From contig NZ_CAMPJO010000022.1 in assembly GCF_946886895.1 (NCBI RefSeq), forward strand, positions 1-15,496: a DNA stretch of 15,496 nucleotides. Reading direction: 5' to 3'. Below, in pieces: positions 1 through 12,906 of this stretch. The DNA comes from an uncultured Marinobacter sp. (lineage in GTDB: Bacteria > Pseudomonadota > Gammaproteobacteria > Pseudomonadales > Oleiphilaceae). The position numbers and the translations under genes were made by a program. The notes beneath the pieces were generated by a model that had not been told where the DNA came from, made no database searches, and saw only the letters and a list, made by a program, of their open reading frames with translations. Numbering within the stretch: the stretch's first letter is position 1; the number at the start of each line of letters is the position of its first letter.

Positions 1-56
1 CCAATGGTGCCCACGTTCAAGTGCGGCTTATTACGTTCAAATTTAGATTTAGACAC
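1..56 (-). CDS. tuf: Elongation factor Tu, N-terminal 18 codons (partial, runs off the window)
   Basis: EF-Tu is the GTPase that delivers aminoacyl-tRNA to the ribosomal A site. Only the first 18 codons are visible. They read (GTG as M)SKSKFERNKPHLNVGTIG, the standard EF-Tu N-terminus leading into the G1 loop, which lies outside the window. The start is GTG at 56-54. It is preceded by a purine-rich ribosome binding site (AGGAAAGAGGTG, then TAACC). The gene follows fusA by 36 nt with no terminator, so it is the last visible member of the rpsL-rpsG-fusA-tuf (str) operon, and its position corresponds to tufA. A second tuf copy ends at the other edge of the window, so this genome carries at least two copies. 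GTG as the tuf start is also seen in E. coli tufA (known). Identification is secure despite the truncation. Confidence 0.96.
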   Translation of the reverse strand, partial: MSKSKFERNKPHLNVGTI

Positions 57-92
57 GGTTACACCTCTTTCCTGTTTCTTAAGTCCTGGGGA

Positions 93-2198
93 TCAACCCT
101 TTTTAATGATCGCTTCGGCAATGTTCGAAGGAGCTTCCATATAACGGGAGAACTCCATCGCATAAGACGCCCGGCCCTGCGTTGCTGAACGCAGGTCGGT
201 GGCGTAACCGAACATTTCCGACAACGGAACTTCCGCGCGGATGACCTTGCCCGAGGGGCCCTCATCCATACCCTGAATCAGGCCGCGACGACGGTTCAGA
301 TCGCCGACAACATCACCCATATAGTCCTCAGGGCTGACGACTTCCACTCGCATGATAGGCTCGAGAAGCGCCGGATTGGCTTCCAGAGCGCCTTTTTTCA
401 TTGCCATGGAGCCAGCGATCTTGAACGCCATCTCGTTGGAGTCAACGTCGTGGTAAGAGCCGTCGTACAGGGTTGCCTTGATGCGCAGAAGCGGGTAACC
501 GGCCAAACAGCCGTTCTGCATCTGCTCAGCAATACCCTGCTGAACTGCCGGGATGTATTCCTTGGGAACCACACCACCAACAACCTCATTCACAAAGATG
601 AAGTTTTCACCTTCTTCGTCGTCCAGCGGCAGCGGCTCAAGCTTGATCTTGACGTGACCATACTGGCCCCGACCACCGGACTGCCGAACGAACTTGCCTT
701 CTACATCGACCGATTTACGGATGCACTCACGATAGGCCACCTGGGGCTTACCAATGTTGGCCTCCACCTTGAACTCGCGACGCATGCGATCAACGATGAT
801 GTCCAGGTGCAGCTCACCCATACCGGAAATGATGGTCTGCCCGGATTCCTCGTCTGTGCGAACACGGAACGACGGATCCTCCTGGGCCAATTTACCCAAA
901 GCAACGCCCATCTTCTCCTGGTCCGCCTTGGACTTCGGCTCAACGGCCACGGAAATGACCGGCTCCGGAAACTCCATGCGCTCCAGGATGATCTTGTGGT
1001 TTTCATCACACAGGGTGTCACCCGTGGTGACACTCTTCAGACCGATGGCAGCGGCGATATCACCGGCCAGCACTTCCTTGATCTCCTGACGATCTTTCGA
1101 GTGCATCTGAACCATACGGCCAACGCGCTCTTTCTTGCTCTTCACAGAATTGTAGACGGCATTGCCCGATTCCAGCTTGCCAGAATACACCCGGAAGAAC
1201 GTCAGAGTGCCGACGAACGGATCTGTTGCAATCTTGAACGCCAGAGCCGCAAACGGAGCATCGTCGTCCGCTTGACGGGTCTCTTCGGTACCGTCTTCGT
1301 CTACTTCACCGCGAATGGCTTTAACTTCGTCAGGTGCTGGAAGGAATTCGATCACCGAATCCAGAACAGCCTGAACACCTTTGTTCTTGAAGGCGGAGCC
1401 ACAGGTAGCCACAACGATCTCGTTGGCCAGCGTGCGCAGACGCAGGCCCTTCTTGATATCGTCGTTGCTCAGCTCGCCCTCTTCCAGATACCGCTCCATC
1501 AGCTCTTCATTGGCTTCAGCTGCAGCTTCCATCATCAATTCGCGATACTTGGCAACTTCTTCCACCATTTCCGCGGGAACATCACGCTGATCATAGGTGG
1601 CACCGGAGTCCTCTTCGTTCCAGTAGATGGCCTTGTTACGGATCAGGTCCACAATACCTTCGAAGTTATCCTCAGCACCGATCGGCAACTGGACCGGAAC
1701 AGCATTGGCGCCCAGACGGTTTTTGATCTGCTCGACAACACGCAGGAAGTTGGCACCGGCACGGTCCATCTTGTTGACGAACACCATGCGCGGAACTTCA
1801 TACTTGTTGGCCTGACGCCACACAGTCTCTGACTGCGGCTCAACGCCGGAGGAACCACAGAACACCACCACGGCACCATCCAGTACGCGCAGTGAACGCT
1901 CTACCTCAATGGTAAAGTCCACGTGTCCCGGGGTGTCGATGATATTGATCCGGTGTTCCGGGTACTGCTTGTCCATGCCCTGCCAGAAACAGGTCGTCGC
2001 AGCGGAGGTAATGGTAATACCACGCTCCTGCTCCTGCTCCATCCAGTCCATGGTAGCTGCACCATCATGAACTTCACCGATTTTGTGGGAAATACCTGTG
2101 TAAAACAGGACCCGCTCGGTGGTTGTGGTTTTGCCCGCATCAACGTGCGCACAAATACCAATGTTTCTGTAACGCTTGATAGGAGTCTTGCGTGCCAC
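93..2198 (-). CDS. fusA: Elongation factor G (translocase GTPase)
   Basis: EF-G drives tRNA-mRNA translocation and, with ribosome recycling factor, splits post-termination ribosomes; it acts in the cytoplasm. The product has 701 aa against 704 in E. coli, and is full length. The GTPase motifs are visible: G1 AHVDAGKT (residues 17-24), switch I RGITITSA (59-66), G3 DTPGH with His92 (88-92), and G4 NKMD (142-145). Domains II to V follow, ending in a conserved [14 protein letters not shown] tail. The start is GTG at 2198, giving [15 protein letters not shown]. It is preceded by GAGG 8 nt upstream, and no in-frame ATG nearby fits the family better. The gene begins 18 nt after the rpsG stop and ends in TGA 36 nt before tuf, so it is co-transcribed with both. 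Nothing suggests the paralogous EF-G2 form. Confidence 0.98.
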   Translation of the reverse strand: MARKTPIKRYRNIGICAHVDAGKTTTTERVLFYTGISHKIGEVHDGAATMDWMEQEQERGITITSAATTCFWQGMDKQYPEHRINIIDTPGHVDFTIEVERSLRVLDGAVVVFCGSSGVEPQSETVWRQANKYEVPRMVFVNKMDRAGANFLRVVEQIKNRLGANAVPVQLPIGAEDNFEGIVDLIRNKAIYWNEEDSGATYDQRDVPAEMVEEVAKYRELMMEAAAEANEELMERYLEEGELSNDDIKKGLRLRTLANEIVVATCGSAFKNKGVQAVLDSVIEFLPAPDEVKAIRGEVDEDGTEETRQADDDAPFAALAFKIATDPFVGTLTFFRVYSGKLESGNAVYNSVKSKKERVGRMVQMHSKDRQEIKEVLAGDIAAAIGLKSVTTGDTLCDENHKIILERMEFPEPVISVAVEPKSKADQEKMGVALGKLAQEDPSFRVRTDEESGQTIISGMGELHLDIIVDRMRREFKVEANIGKPQVAYRECIRKSVDVEGKFVRQSGGRGQYGHVKIKLEPLPLDDEEGENFIFVNEVVGGVVPKEYIPAVQQGIAEQMQNGCLAGYPLLRIKATLYDGSYHDVDSNEMAFKIAGSMAMKKGALEANPALLEPIMRVEVVSPEDYMGDVVGDLNRRRGLIQGMDEGPSGKVIRAEVPLSEMFGYATDLRSATQGRASYAMEFSRYMEAPSNIAEAIIKKG

Positions 2199-2216
2199 TG
2201 TATAAACCTCGGCTGT

Positions 2217-2801
<585 letters not shown>

Positions 2802-3176
2802 TCAGGACTTGGGTCGTTTTGCACCGTACTTGGAGCGGCCCTGCTTACGGTTCTGCACACCCTGGGTGTCCAGCGTTCCGCGAACAGTGTGATAGCGCAC
2901 ACCCGGAAGGTCCTTTACACGACCGCCCCGGATCAGCACAACACTGTGCTCCTGAAGGTTGTGACCTTCACCACCAATGTATGAGGAAACCTCGAAGCCG
3001 TTGGTCAGACGAACACGGCACACTTTACGCAGTGCTGAGTTCGGCTTCTTCGGCGTTGTGGTGTACACGCGAGTGCAAACACCACGGCGCTGAGGACAGG
3101 CCTGAAGAGCAGGAACATCGCTCTTGGCTACCTTGCGCTTACGAGGCTTACGCACCAACTGATTAATCGTTGCCAT
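2802..3176 (-). CDS. rpsL: 30S ribosomal protein S12
   Basis: S12 lies at the decoding centre and controls tRNA selection accuracy. The product has 124 aa, the standard length. It shows [14 protein letters not shown] (Lys43 in the streptomycin region) and [13 protein letters not shown] (Lys88, Asp89). Both lysines are the streptomycin-sensitive type, and Asp89 is the position methylthiolated by RimO in E. coli (known). The start MATINQL at 3176 was chosen over an in-frame ATG at 3191. It matches the family N-terminus exactly, and GGAG lies 9 nt upstream. The stop is TGA. It is the first gene of the str operon, with a promoter at 3248-3276 and a leader of about 65 nt. Confidence 0.98.
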   Translation of the reverse strand: MATINQLVRKPRKRKVAKSDVPALQACPQRRGVCTRVYTTTPKKPNSALRKVCRVRLTNGFEVSSYIGGEGHNLQEHSVVLIRGGRVKDLPGVRYHTVRGTLDTQGVQNRKQGRSKYGAKRPKS

Positions 3177-3210
3177 GTAAGCAAACTCCAAAAAACCATA
3201 TCAATGAAAC

Positions 3211-3232
3211 TTACCCCCTGTGCAGGGGGTAA
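3211..3232 (-). repeat. 10-bp perfect inverted repeat in the rpsL leader
   Basis: The arms TTACCCCCTG (3211-3220) and CAGGGGGTAA (3223-3232) are perfectly complementary around a 2-base centre. On the rpsL transcript this gives a very stable GC-rich hairpin starting roughly 10 nt from the predicted 5' end and ending about 34 nt before the start codon. After the stem the transcript reads GTTTCATTG, so there is no proper T-run and it is unlikely to be an efficient terminator for rpoC. Possible roles are protection of the mRNA 5' end or leader-level regulation; this is inference. Confidence 0.6.
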
Positions 3233-3247
3233 AATTTAAGGGACGCA

Positions 3248-3276
3248 AGTGTAAGCCTGCGCCCCTGGACAGTCAA
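3248..3276 (-). promoter_or_regulatory. Sigma70-type promoter of rpsL-rpsG-fusA-tuf
   Basis: On the minus strand a -35 box TTGACT (3276-3271) is followed by a 17-bp spacer and a -10 box TACACT (3253-3248). These match TTGACA and TATAAT at 5 and 4 of 6 positions with ideal spacing. The predicted transcript start is near 3241-3242, about 65 nt before the rpsL ATG. The discriminator after the -10 box (TGCGTCC) is GC-rich, a feature of ribosomal promoters under growth-rate and ppGpp control in enterobacteria (known); applying that here is inference. A 15-bp palindrome overlaps the -35 box. Confidence 0.75.
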
Positions 3277-3284
3277 GATGACTG
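3270..3284. repeat. 15-bp palindrome overlapping the rpsL -35 box
   Basis: The sequence CAGTCAAGATGACTG consists of perfect 6-bp arms (CAGTCA and TGACTG) around AGA. It covers the whole -35 hexamer (3271-3276) and extends 8 bp upstream of it. Such a dyad at a -35 box could be a protein operator, but I do not recognise it as the site of a known regulator, and 6-bp arms can occur by chance. Confidence 0.4.
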
Positions 3285-3304
3285 GTCTCTTTTTGACCAC
3301 CTCG

Positions 3305-3322
3305 CGGGTAGGTAACTACCCG
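3305..3322 (-). repeat. 7-bp inverted repeat downstream of rpoC
   Basis: CGGGTAG (3305-3311) and CTACCCG (3316-3322) are complementary around a 4-nt loop, starting 24 nt past the rpoC stop codon on the transcript. The transcript continues CGAGGTGG with no T-run, so this is not a standard Rho-independent terminator. It may stabilise the rpoC 3' end. With no strong terminator in the 170 nt between rpoC and rpsL, read-through from rpoBC into the str operon is likely (inference). Confidence 0.5.
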
Positions 3323-3346
3323 GAGATGGCTATCGGCGACCTCAAC

Positions 3347-6300
3347 TCAGCTTTCGCGGTTGAGCTCGGCGCTCAGAGCTTCTTCCACGTCTGCCGCAGT
3401 CACGCCCTGCTCTTCCAGTTCGCGCTTGCGACGACGCTCGCTGTGGTAGGCCAGGCCGGTACCCGCCGGTATCAGTCGACCAACCACCACGTTCTCTTTC
3501 AGGCCACGCAGGTAATCACGCTTACCGGTAACCGCACCTTCGGTGAGTACCCGGGTCGTTTCCTGGAACGATGCCGCCGAAATGAACGACTCGGTGGCCA
3601 GGGAAGCCTTGGTGATACCCAGCAGCAAACGCTCGAAACGGGCCGGATCCTTGTCCGCGACACTGGCTTTCTCGTTCTCTTCCAGGACCTGGGTAATTTC
3701 AACCTGATCACCGGACAGCAGCGTCGTCTCACCCGGATCGGTGATTTCCACCTTGCGCAGCATTTGACGAACGATAACCTCAATGTGTTTATCGTTTATG
3801 ACAACGCCCTGCAAGCGGTAAACGTCCTGAATCTCGTTGGTGATGTACTTGGCCAGTTCGACCACACCCAGCAATCGCAGGATATCGTGCGGATTGGACG
3901 GGCCATCCGAAATCACCTCACCCTTCTCAACGGTTTCACCTTCAAACACGTTAAGCTGGCGATGCTTCGGAATAAGTACTTCATACGGATCCGCATCTTT
4001 CGGCGAAATCACCAGGCGCTTCTTGCCCTTGGTTTCCTTGCCGAACGAGACCACCCCGCTGATTTCCGCCAGGATGGACGACTCTTTCGGGCGACGCGCC
4101 TCGAACAGATCGGCCACCCGTGGCAGACCACCGGTGATATCCCGGGTTTTGGAACTTTCTTGCGGAATCCGTGCCACCACGTCGCCGAGCTCAATCTTGG
4201 CACCGTTCGCCATGGTCACCAGAGCGTTCGCCGGCAGGAAGAAGATCGCGGTACCACCACCTGGCAGTTCCACTTCCTCACCCTTGGCATCGACCAGCTG
4301 AATGGCCGGACGAATGTCCTTACCAGCCGCCGGGCGCTCTTTCGGATCGATAACCTCCATGGTGGACAAGCCTGTCAGCTCATCGGTCTGGGTACGGACA
4401 GTGATGCCCTGATCCATATTGACGAACTTGGCTGTACCTTCCGCTTCGGCGATGATCGGGTGCGTATGCGGATCCCACTTGGCAACCACAACACCGGCCT
4501 CGACCGCATCACCGTGCTTGACAGAAAGCACCGCGCCGTATGGCAGCTTGTACCACTCCCGTTCACGGCCCTGATCATCCGCGATGGCCAGCGCTGAGGA
4601 GCGGGACACCACAACCAGAGAGCCGTCGCTCTTCTCGATGGACTTCAGGTTATGCAGCCGTACGGTACCACCGTGTTTGACCTGGATGTTGTCCACAGCC
4701 GACGCCCGGCTCGCGGCACCACCAATGTGGAAGGTCCGCATGGTGAGCTGAGTACCCGGCTCACCAATGGACTGAGCGGCAATAACACCGACCGCCTCAC
4801 CAACGTTCACTCGATGGCCACGGGCCAGATCGCGGCCATAGCACTTGGAGCAGATGCCATGACGGGTCTCGCAGGTAATCGCGGAACGAACCCAGACTTC
4901 GTCCACACCGGCACGCTCTAGGGCTTCAACCGCTTTCTCGTCCAGCAGGGTATCCGCCAGGACAACCGCATTGTCCTTGTCGGTCGGGGTAAACGCGTCA
5001 CGCGCTGTCACCCGGCCCAGCACCCGGTCACCCAGTGGCACAACCACGTCGCCGCCTTCAATGTGCGGTGTCATCAGCAGGCCTTCGTCGGTACCACAGT
5101 CTTCCTGGGTTACCACCAGATCCTGGGAAACGTCCACCAGACGGCGGGTCAGATAGCCGGAGTTGGCTGTCTTCAGGGCGGTATCCGCCAGACCCTTACG
5201 AGCCCCGTGCGTGGAGATGAAGTACTGCAGTACGTTCAGACCTTCACGGAAGTTCGCCGTGATCGGTGTTTCGATGATGGAACCGTCCGGCTTGGCCATC
5301 AGGCCCCGCATGCCGGCCAGCTGACGAATCTGCGCCGCCGAACCCCGGGCACCGGAATCCGCCATCATATAGACCGAGTTGAACGATTCCTGCATCAGGT
5401 CTTCGCCGTCCTCGCCCTTCACCGGCTTTCCGTCTGGCCCGATGACCTGCTCTTTTGCCAGGCGCTCCATCATGGCTTTGGAGACCTTGTCATTGGCGCG
5501 GGACCAGATGTCGATCACCTTGTTGTACTTCTCGCCCTGGGTCAGCAGACCGGACGCGTACTGGGTTTCGATATCCTTGACCTCGGCGGACGCTGCGTCG
5601 ACCAGCTCGTACTTCTCCGGAGGAATCTCGAAATCGTTGAAACCGATGGAGATACCGGACACCGTGGCGTAGTGGTAACCCATATACATCAGTTGATCAG
5701 CAAAGATAACCGTATCTTTCAGACCGGCATCCCGGTAACAGGTATTGATCAGATTGGAGATCGCCTTCTTGACCATGGGCTTGTTAACCAGGTCAAAAGA
5801 CAAACCGTCCGGCACGATGTCAAACAACAAGGCGCGACCAACGGTGGTATCGACGATCTTGTACTCTTCCGTACGTTCGCCGTCCTCCTGGATGGTCACT
5901 TCCTTCACCCGCACCTTGACGATCGCCTGCAGATCAACCTTGCCTGCTCCGTAGGCGCGATGGGCCTCTTTGACATCGGCAAACACCATGCCTTCGCCCA
6001 GCGCACTCTTGCGCTCACGGGTCATGTAGTACAGGCCAAGTACCACGTCCTGGGACGGTACAATGATCGGCTCGCCGTTGGCCGGCGACAGTACGTTGTT
6101 GGTGGACATCATCAACGCACGGGCTTCGAGCTGGGCTTCCAGGGTCAACGGTACGTGAACCGCCATCTGGTCACCATCAAAGTCGGCGTTGTAGGCGGCA
6201 CAGACCAGCGGGTGCAGCTGGATCGCCTTGCCTTCGATCAATACCGGCTCGAACGCCTGGATGCCCAGACGGTGCAGGGTCGGGGCACGGTTAAGCATGA

Positions 6301-7561
6301 TCGGGTGCTCGCGGATGACTTCATCCAGGATGTCCCAAACCACGCCTTCCTCACGCTCAACCATCTTCTTGGCGGCCTTGATAGTGGTCGCCAGGCCGCG
6401 GTGCTCCAACTTGGAGAAAATAAACGGCTTGAACAGCTCCAGCGCCATCTTCTTCGGAAGACCACACTGATGCAGGCGCAGGTAGGGGCCGACCACGATC
6501 ACGGAACGACCGGAGTAGTCCACACGCTTACCGAGCAGGTTCTGACGGAAGCGACCCTGCTTACCCTTGATCATGTCAGCCAGGGACTTCAGCGGGCGCT
6601 TGTTGGTGCCGGTAATAGCCCGGCCACGACGGCCGTTGTCCAGCAATGCGTCCACCGCCTCCTGCAGCATCCGCTTCTCATTGCGCACGATGATGTCCGG
6701 AGCGTTCAGCTCCAGCAGGCGCTTGAGGCGGTTATTCCGGTTGATTACCCGGCGATACAGATCGTTCAGGTCCGACGTCGCGAAACGGCCACCGTCCAGC
6801 GGTACCAGCGGACGCAGGTCCGGCGGCAGAACCGGCAACACAGTCATCACCATGTCACCCGGCTTGTTGCCAGAGTAAAGGAAGGCCTCAAGAATCTTCA
6901 GACGCTTGCTGAATTTCTTGATCTTGGTTTCGGAGTTGGTCTGCGGAATTTCTTCGCGCAGCGCATCAACCTCGGCCTGCAAGTCGATATCTTCGAGCAA
7001 CTGCTTGACGGCCTCGGCACCCATGCGGGCGTCGAACTCATCACCGAACTCTTCCAGTGCCTCGTAGTACTGCTCATCATTCAGCAACTGACCACGCTCA
7101 AGCGTTGTCATGCCCGGATCGATAACAATGAACGACTCGAAGTACAGTACACGCTCGATGTCACGAAGCGTCATATCCAGCATCAGGCCGATGCGAGACG
7201 GCAGTGATTTCAGGAACCAGATATGGGCGACCGGACTGGCCAGCTCAATGTGACCCATGCGCTCACGGCGAACACTGGCCAAGGCAACTTCCACGCCACA
7301 CTTTTCGCAGATAACACCACGATGCTTGAGGCGCTTGTACTTGCCACACAGGCATTCGTAATCCTTGATCGGGCCGAAGATCTTGGCGCAGAAAAGCCCG
7401 TCACGCTCCGGCTTGAAGGTACGGTAGTTGATGGTCTCAGGCTTCTTCACTTCGCCAAAGGACCAGGAACGGATCATGTCAGGCGACGCCAGACCGATAC
7501 GGATGGCGTCGAATTCCTTACTTTGGTTCTGGCTCTTGAGAAGATTCAGCAAATCTTTCAT
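3347..7561 (-). CDS. rpoC: DNA-directed RNA polymerase subunit beta'
   Basis: Beta' carries most of the RNA polymerase catalytic centre and the clamp that holds DNA. The product has 1404 aa, close to the 1407 of E. coli. Visible landmarks are the N-terminal zinc-binding cysteines in [19 protein letters not shown] (Cys70, 72, 85, 88) and the Mg2+-binding loop NADFDGDQM, whose aspartates fall at residues 460, 462 and 464. There is a second zinc site (CGTDEG, then [11 protein letters not shown]), the bridge-helix/trigger-loop region with [19 protein letters not shown], and [21 protein letters not shown] near the C-terminus. The start ATG at 7561 gives [11 protein letters not shown], as in the family, with GGAG 9 nt upstream. 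The stop is TGA. It follows rpoB by 76 nt, with a hairpin in the gap, and is clearly co-transcribed with it. The C-terminal tail differs from E. coli, as expected between genera. Confidence 0.99.
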   Translation of the reverse strand: MKDLLNLLKSQNQSKEFDAIRIGLASPDMIRSWSFGEVKKPETINYRTFKPERDGLFCAKIFGPIKDYECLCGKYKRLKHRGVICEKCGVEVALASVRRERMGHIELASPVAHIWFLKSLPSRIGLMLDMTLRDIERVLYFESFIVIDPGMTTLERGQLLNDEQYYEALEEFGDEFDARMGAEAVKQLLEDIDLQAEVDALREEIPQTNSETKIKKFSKRLKILEAFLYSGNKPGDMVMTVLPVLPPDLRPLVPLDGGRFATSDLNDLYRRVINRNNRLKRLLELNAPDIIVRNEKRMLQEAVDALLDNGRRGRAITGTNKRPLKSLADMIKGKQGRFRQNLLGKRVDYSGRSVIVVGPYLRLHQCGLPKKMALELFKPFIFSKLEHRGLATTIKAAKKMVEREEGVVWDILDEVIREHPIMLNRAPTLHRLGIQAFEPVLIEGKAIQLHPLVCAAYNADFDGDQMAVHVPLTLEAQLEARALMMSTNNVLSPANGEPIIVPSQDVVLGLYYMTRERKSALGEGMVFADVKEAHRAYGAGKVDLQAIVKVRVKEVTIQEDGERTEEYKIVDTTVGRALLFDIVPDGLSFDLVNKPMVKKAISNLINTCYRDAGLKDTVIFADQLMYMGYHYATVSGISIGFNDFEIPPEKYELVDAASAEVKDIETQYASGLLTQGEKYNKVIDIWSRANDKVSKAMMERLAKEQVIGPDGKPVKGEDGEDLMQESFNSVYMMADSGARGSAAQIRQLAGMRGLMAKPDGSIIETPITANFREGLNVLQYFISTHGARKGLADTALKTANSGYLTRRLVDVSQDLVVTQEDCGTDEGLLMTPHIEGGDVVVPLGDRVLGRVTARDAFTPTDKDNAVVLADTLLDEKAVEALERAGVDEVWVRSAITCETRHGICSKCYGRDLARGHRVNVGEAVGVIAAQSIGEPGTQLTMRTFHIGGAASRASAVDNIQVKHGGTVRLHNLKSIEKSDGSLVVVSRSSALAIADDQGREREWYKLPYGAVLSVKHGDAVEAGVVVAKWDPHTHPIIAEAEGTAKFVNMDQGITVRTQTDELTGLSTMEVIDPKERPAAGKDIRPAIQLVDAKGEEVELPGGGTAIFFLPANALVTMANGAKIELGDVVARIPQESSKTRDITGGLPRVADLFEARRPKESSILAEISGVVSFGKETKGKKRLVISPKDADPYEVLIPKHRQLNVFEGETVEKGEVISDGPSNPHDILRLLGVVELAKYITNEIQDVYRLQGVVINDKHIEVIVRQMLRKVEITDPGETTLLSGDQVEITQVLEENEKASVADKDPARFERLLLGITKASLATESFISAASFQETTRVLTEGAVTGKRDYLRGLKENVVVGRLIPAGTGLAYHSERRRKRELEEQGVTAADVEEALSAELNRES

Positions 7562-7592
7562 CAGTAAAAGCTCCGGATGGCGTTAATCTCGG

Positions 7593-7613
7593 GCGGGCAC
7601 AGGTTGTGCCCGC
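7593..7613 (-). repeat. Perfect 9-bp stem-loop in the rpoB-rpoC spacer
   Basis: GCGGGCACA (7593-7601) and TGTGCCCGC (7605-7613) pair perfectly around a 3-nt loop. On the transcript the hairpin begins 24 nt after the rpoB stop and ends about 31 nt before the rpoC start. The transcript then reads CCGAGATTAACG without a T-run, so it should not terminate. Likely roles are mRNA stabilisation, a processing site, or setting the balance of beta' to beta. The rest of the 76-nt spacer holds only the rpoC ribosome binding site. Confidence 0.6.
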
Positions 7614-7637
7614 TCACGCTGCCAAAAACAATTCGGC

Positions 7638-11717
<4,080 letters not shown>

Positions 11718-11739
11718 CTGCATTCCCCAGCTTTAGACC

Positions 11740-11754
11740 TGATACCTGGTATCA
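11740..11754 (-). repeat. 15-bp palindrome just upstream of rpoB
   Basis: TGATACCTGGTATCA has perfect 7-bp arms (TGATACC and GGTATCA) around one central base. It ends 23 nt before the chosen rpoB start codon and lies just upstream of its ribosome binding site. It could act as DNA (an operator-like dyad) or as an RNA hairpin next to the ribosome binding site. I do not recognise it as the site of a known regulator. Two further inverted repeats lie upstream in the same leader, at 11781-11795 and 11806-11819. Confidence 0.55.
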
Positions 11755-11780
11755 AGAAGCAACCATTGTTCTGCTTCGGG

Positions 11781-11819
11781 GCCGAATTGCTCGGCTTATC
11801 GCGCCGTCTTGAACAAGAC
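11781..11819 (-). repeat. Two tandem small stem-loops in the rpoB leader
   Basis: The first has arms GCCGA (11781-11785) and TCGGC (11791-11795) around a 5-nt loop. The second has arms GTCTTG (11806-11811) and CAAGAC (11814-11819) around AA. Both can form in the rplL-rpoB transcript downstream of the attenuator. In E. coli this stretch contains an RNase III processing site (known), and these structures could play a similar part, but neither is long enough by itself to make that a firm call. Confidence 0.4.
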
Positions 11820-11888
11820 TCTGGCTGTAGGTTATGGATCTGAAATCAACCTGCAATTGCTCGCCAGACTCTATAGCATATACAACAG

Positions 11889-11918
11889 AAAAAGGCCGGT
11901 GGCACAAAGCCACCAGCC
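11889..11918 (-). terminator. rplL-rpoB attenuator (Rho-independent, probably partial)
   Basis: On the transcript GGCTGGTGGC pairs with GCCACCGGCC around a 5-nt loop. This is a 10-bp stem with a single G-U pair (arms 11909-11918 and 11894-11903). It is followed at once by TTTTTCTG (T-run at 11893-11889). It lies about 40 nt after the rplL stop. No promoter is evident between it and rpoB, so it must let some polymerases through. This is the same place and role as the E. coli rplL-rpoB attenuator, which lowers rpoBC relative to the ribosomal protein genes (known). Confidence 0.85.
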
Positions 11919-11958
11919 TGTCCATGCTTATCGCACGGTTTCGATCAACAGCCGACTC

Positions 11959-12336
11959 TTACTTGAGCTCAACAGAAGCGCCTGCTTCCTCAAGCTTCTT
12001 CTTCGCTTCTTCGGCGTCAGCCTTGCTAGCGGCTTCCTTGATAACGGAAGGCGCGCTGTCGACCATTTCCTTGGCTTCTTTCAGACCCAGGCCGGTCAGT
12101 TCACGAACGGCCTTGATTACGTTTACTTTCTTCTCACCAGGACCGGTAAGTACAACGTCAAACTCGGTCTGCTCTTCAGCGGCGGCTTCACCACCACCAG
12201 CAGCGGCCGGCGCAGCAGCAACGGCTGCAGCGGCAGACACACCGAATTTCTCTTCCATTGCTTCAACCAGCGCAACAACGTCCATTACGCTCATTTCTGC
12301 AATTGCGTTCAAAATGTCTTCGTTAGACAGAGCCAT
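11959..12336 (-). CDS. rplL: 50S ribosomal protein L7/L12
   Basis: L7/L12 forms the flexible stalk that recruits and stimulates the translational GTPases; several dimers bind each L10. The product has 125 aa (E. coli 121). The N-terminal dimerisation and L10-binding helices span about residues 1-33 ([20 protein letters not shown]). An Ala/Gly-rich hinge covers residues 34-55. The C-terminal factor-binding domain contains [20 protein letters not shown]. The start ATG at 12336 is preceded by GGGAG 7 nt upstream and by an unusually U-rich stretch. The stop is TAA. It follows rplJ by 39 nt and is followed by the attenuator before rpoB. High relative output is expected because each ribosome carries multiple copies. 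Confidence 0.98.
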   Translation of the reverse strand: MALSNEDILNAIAEMSVMDVVALVEAMEEKFGVSAAAAVAAAPAAAGGGEAAAEEQTEFDVVLTGPGEKKVNVIKAVRELTGLGLKEAKEMVDSAPSVIKEAASKADAEEAKKKLEEAGASVELK

Positions 12337-12347
12337 GACTTTCTCCC

Positions 12348-12360
12348 AAAAATAAAAAAA
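12348..12360 (-). promoter_or_regulatory. U-rich tract upstream of the rplL ribosome binding site
   Basis: The transcript reads seven U, one A, then five U immediately before GGGAG of rplL. There is no stem upstream of it, so it is not a terminator. U-rich sequences just 5' of a Shine-Dalgarno site are known to bind ribosomal protein S1 and raise translation. This fits the need for several L7/L12 copies per L10. The functional reading is inference. Confidence 0.45.
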
Positions 12361-12375
12361 TGGTGTTCAACAGAA

Positions 12376-12906
12376 TCAAGCAGCTTCTTGCTTCTGGTCG
12401 CGAACTGCCGCTACAGCACGAGTCACTTTCGAAGGAACTTCGTTCAGTGTCCGTGCCAGCTTGGTGATCGGTGCCTGTGTTACAGCGGCCAGCATTGTCA
12501 ACGCTTCGTGACGTGTTGGCAGCTTGGCAAGACGGTCGATCTGGTCTGCACCCATCAGCTCTCCGCCGACGGCCAGTCCTTTGATCTCGAACGCCTCTTT
12601 CTCTTTGGCAAAATCCTTCAGCAGGCGCGCTGCCGCACCCGGATCTTCCATAGAGAATGCCAGAATGGTCGGACCTACCAGGACGCCATCAATGCACTCA
12701 AACTCGGTACCACGAATCGCAATCTTGGCGAGGTTGTTACGAACAACCTTCAGACGCACATTTTCGGCACGAGCTTTGGCACGAAGCGCCGTCATGTCAC
12801 CAGCGGTGACACCACGATAGTCAGCCAGAACCACAGACAGAGCACCACCGGCAGTCTCGTTGACTTCAGCGACGATCGCTTTCTTGTCTTCGAGTCTAAT
12901 TGCCAC
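12376..12906 (-). CDS. rplJ: 50S ribosomal protein L10
   Basis: L10 anchors the L7/L12 dimers to 23S rRNA at the stalk base. With a GTG start at 12906 the product has 176 aa (E. coli 165) and begins [17 protein letters not shown], which aligns with MALNLQDKQAIVAEVSE. A longer frame beginning at 13005 was rejected: its 33 extra residues have no family counterpart and overlap the structured leader, while AGGAG sits 7 nt before the GTG. Conserved segments are [41 protein letters not shown] and [10 protein letters not shown]. The C-terminal L7/L12-binding helix ends VRDQKQEAA. The stop is TGA. In E. coli the L10-L7/L12 complex represses translation from the rplJ leader (known), and a structured 223-nt leader is present here. 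Confidence 0.97.
   Translation of the reverse strand: MAIRLEDKKAIVAEVNETAGGALSVVLADYRGVTAGDMTALRAKARAENVRLKVVRNNLAKIAIRGTEFECIDGVLVGPTILAFSMEDPGAAARLLKDFAKEKEAFEIKGLAVGGELMGADQIDRLAKLPTRHEALTMLAAVTQAPITKLARTLNEVPSKVTRAVAAVRDQKQEAA

Noticed and set aside
450..1832. 460-codon open frame on the plus strand opposite fusA
   Set aside because: Antisense shadow of the biased fusA codons. It has no known family, no separate promoter or ribosome binding site, and is fully within EF-G, which matches its family end to end.
3177..3191. S12 start at an in-frame ATG 5 codons upstream
   Set aside because: The GGAG ribosome binding site would lie inside the extension, and the family begins MATINQL.
3283..3299. 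TGGTC/GACCA inverted repeat considered as the rpoC terminator
   Set aside because: The stem is only 5 bp, the A-rich loop is 7 nt, and no T-run follows on the transcript.
3278..4597. 439-codon open frame on the plus strand opposite the 3' half of rpoC
   Set aside because: Its body is antisense to conserved RpoC sequence, and the start in the spacer lacks a credible ribosome binding site. The protein looks like a shadow, with no recognised motif.
5063..7207. 714-codon open frame on the plus strand opposite rpoC
   Set aside because: It is a shadow of rpoC in the antisense frame. Strong codon bias in rpoC avoids codons whose reverse complements are stops. The translation has no recognisable domain and is rich in His, Gln and Arg, as such shadows are, and rpoC covers the region completely.
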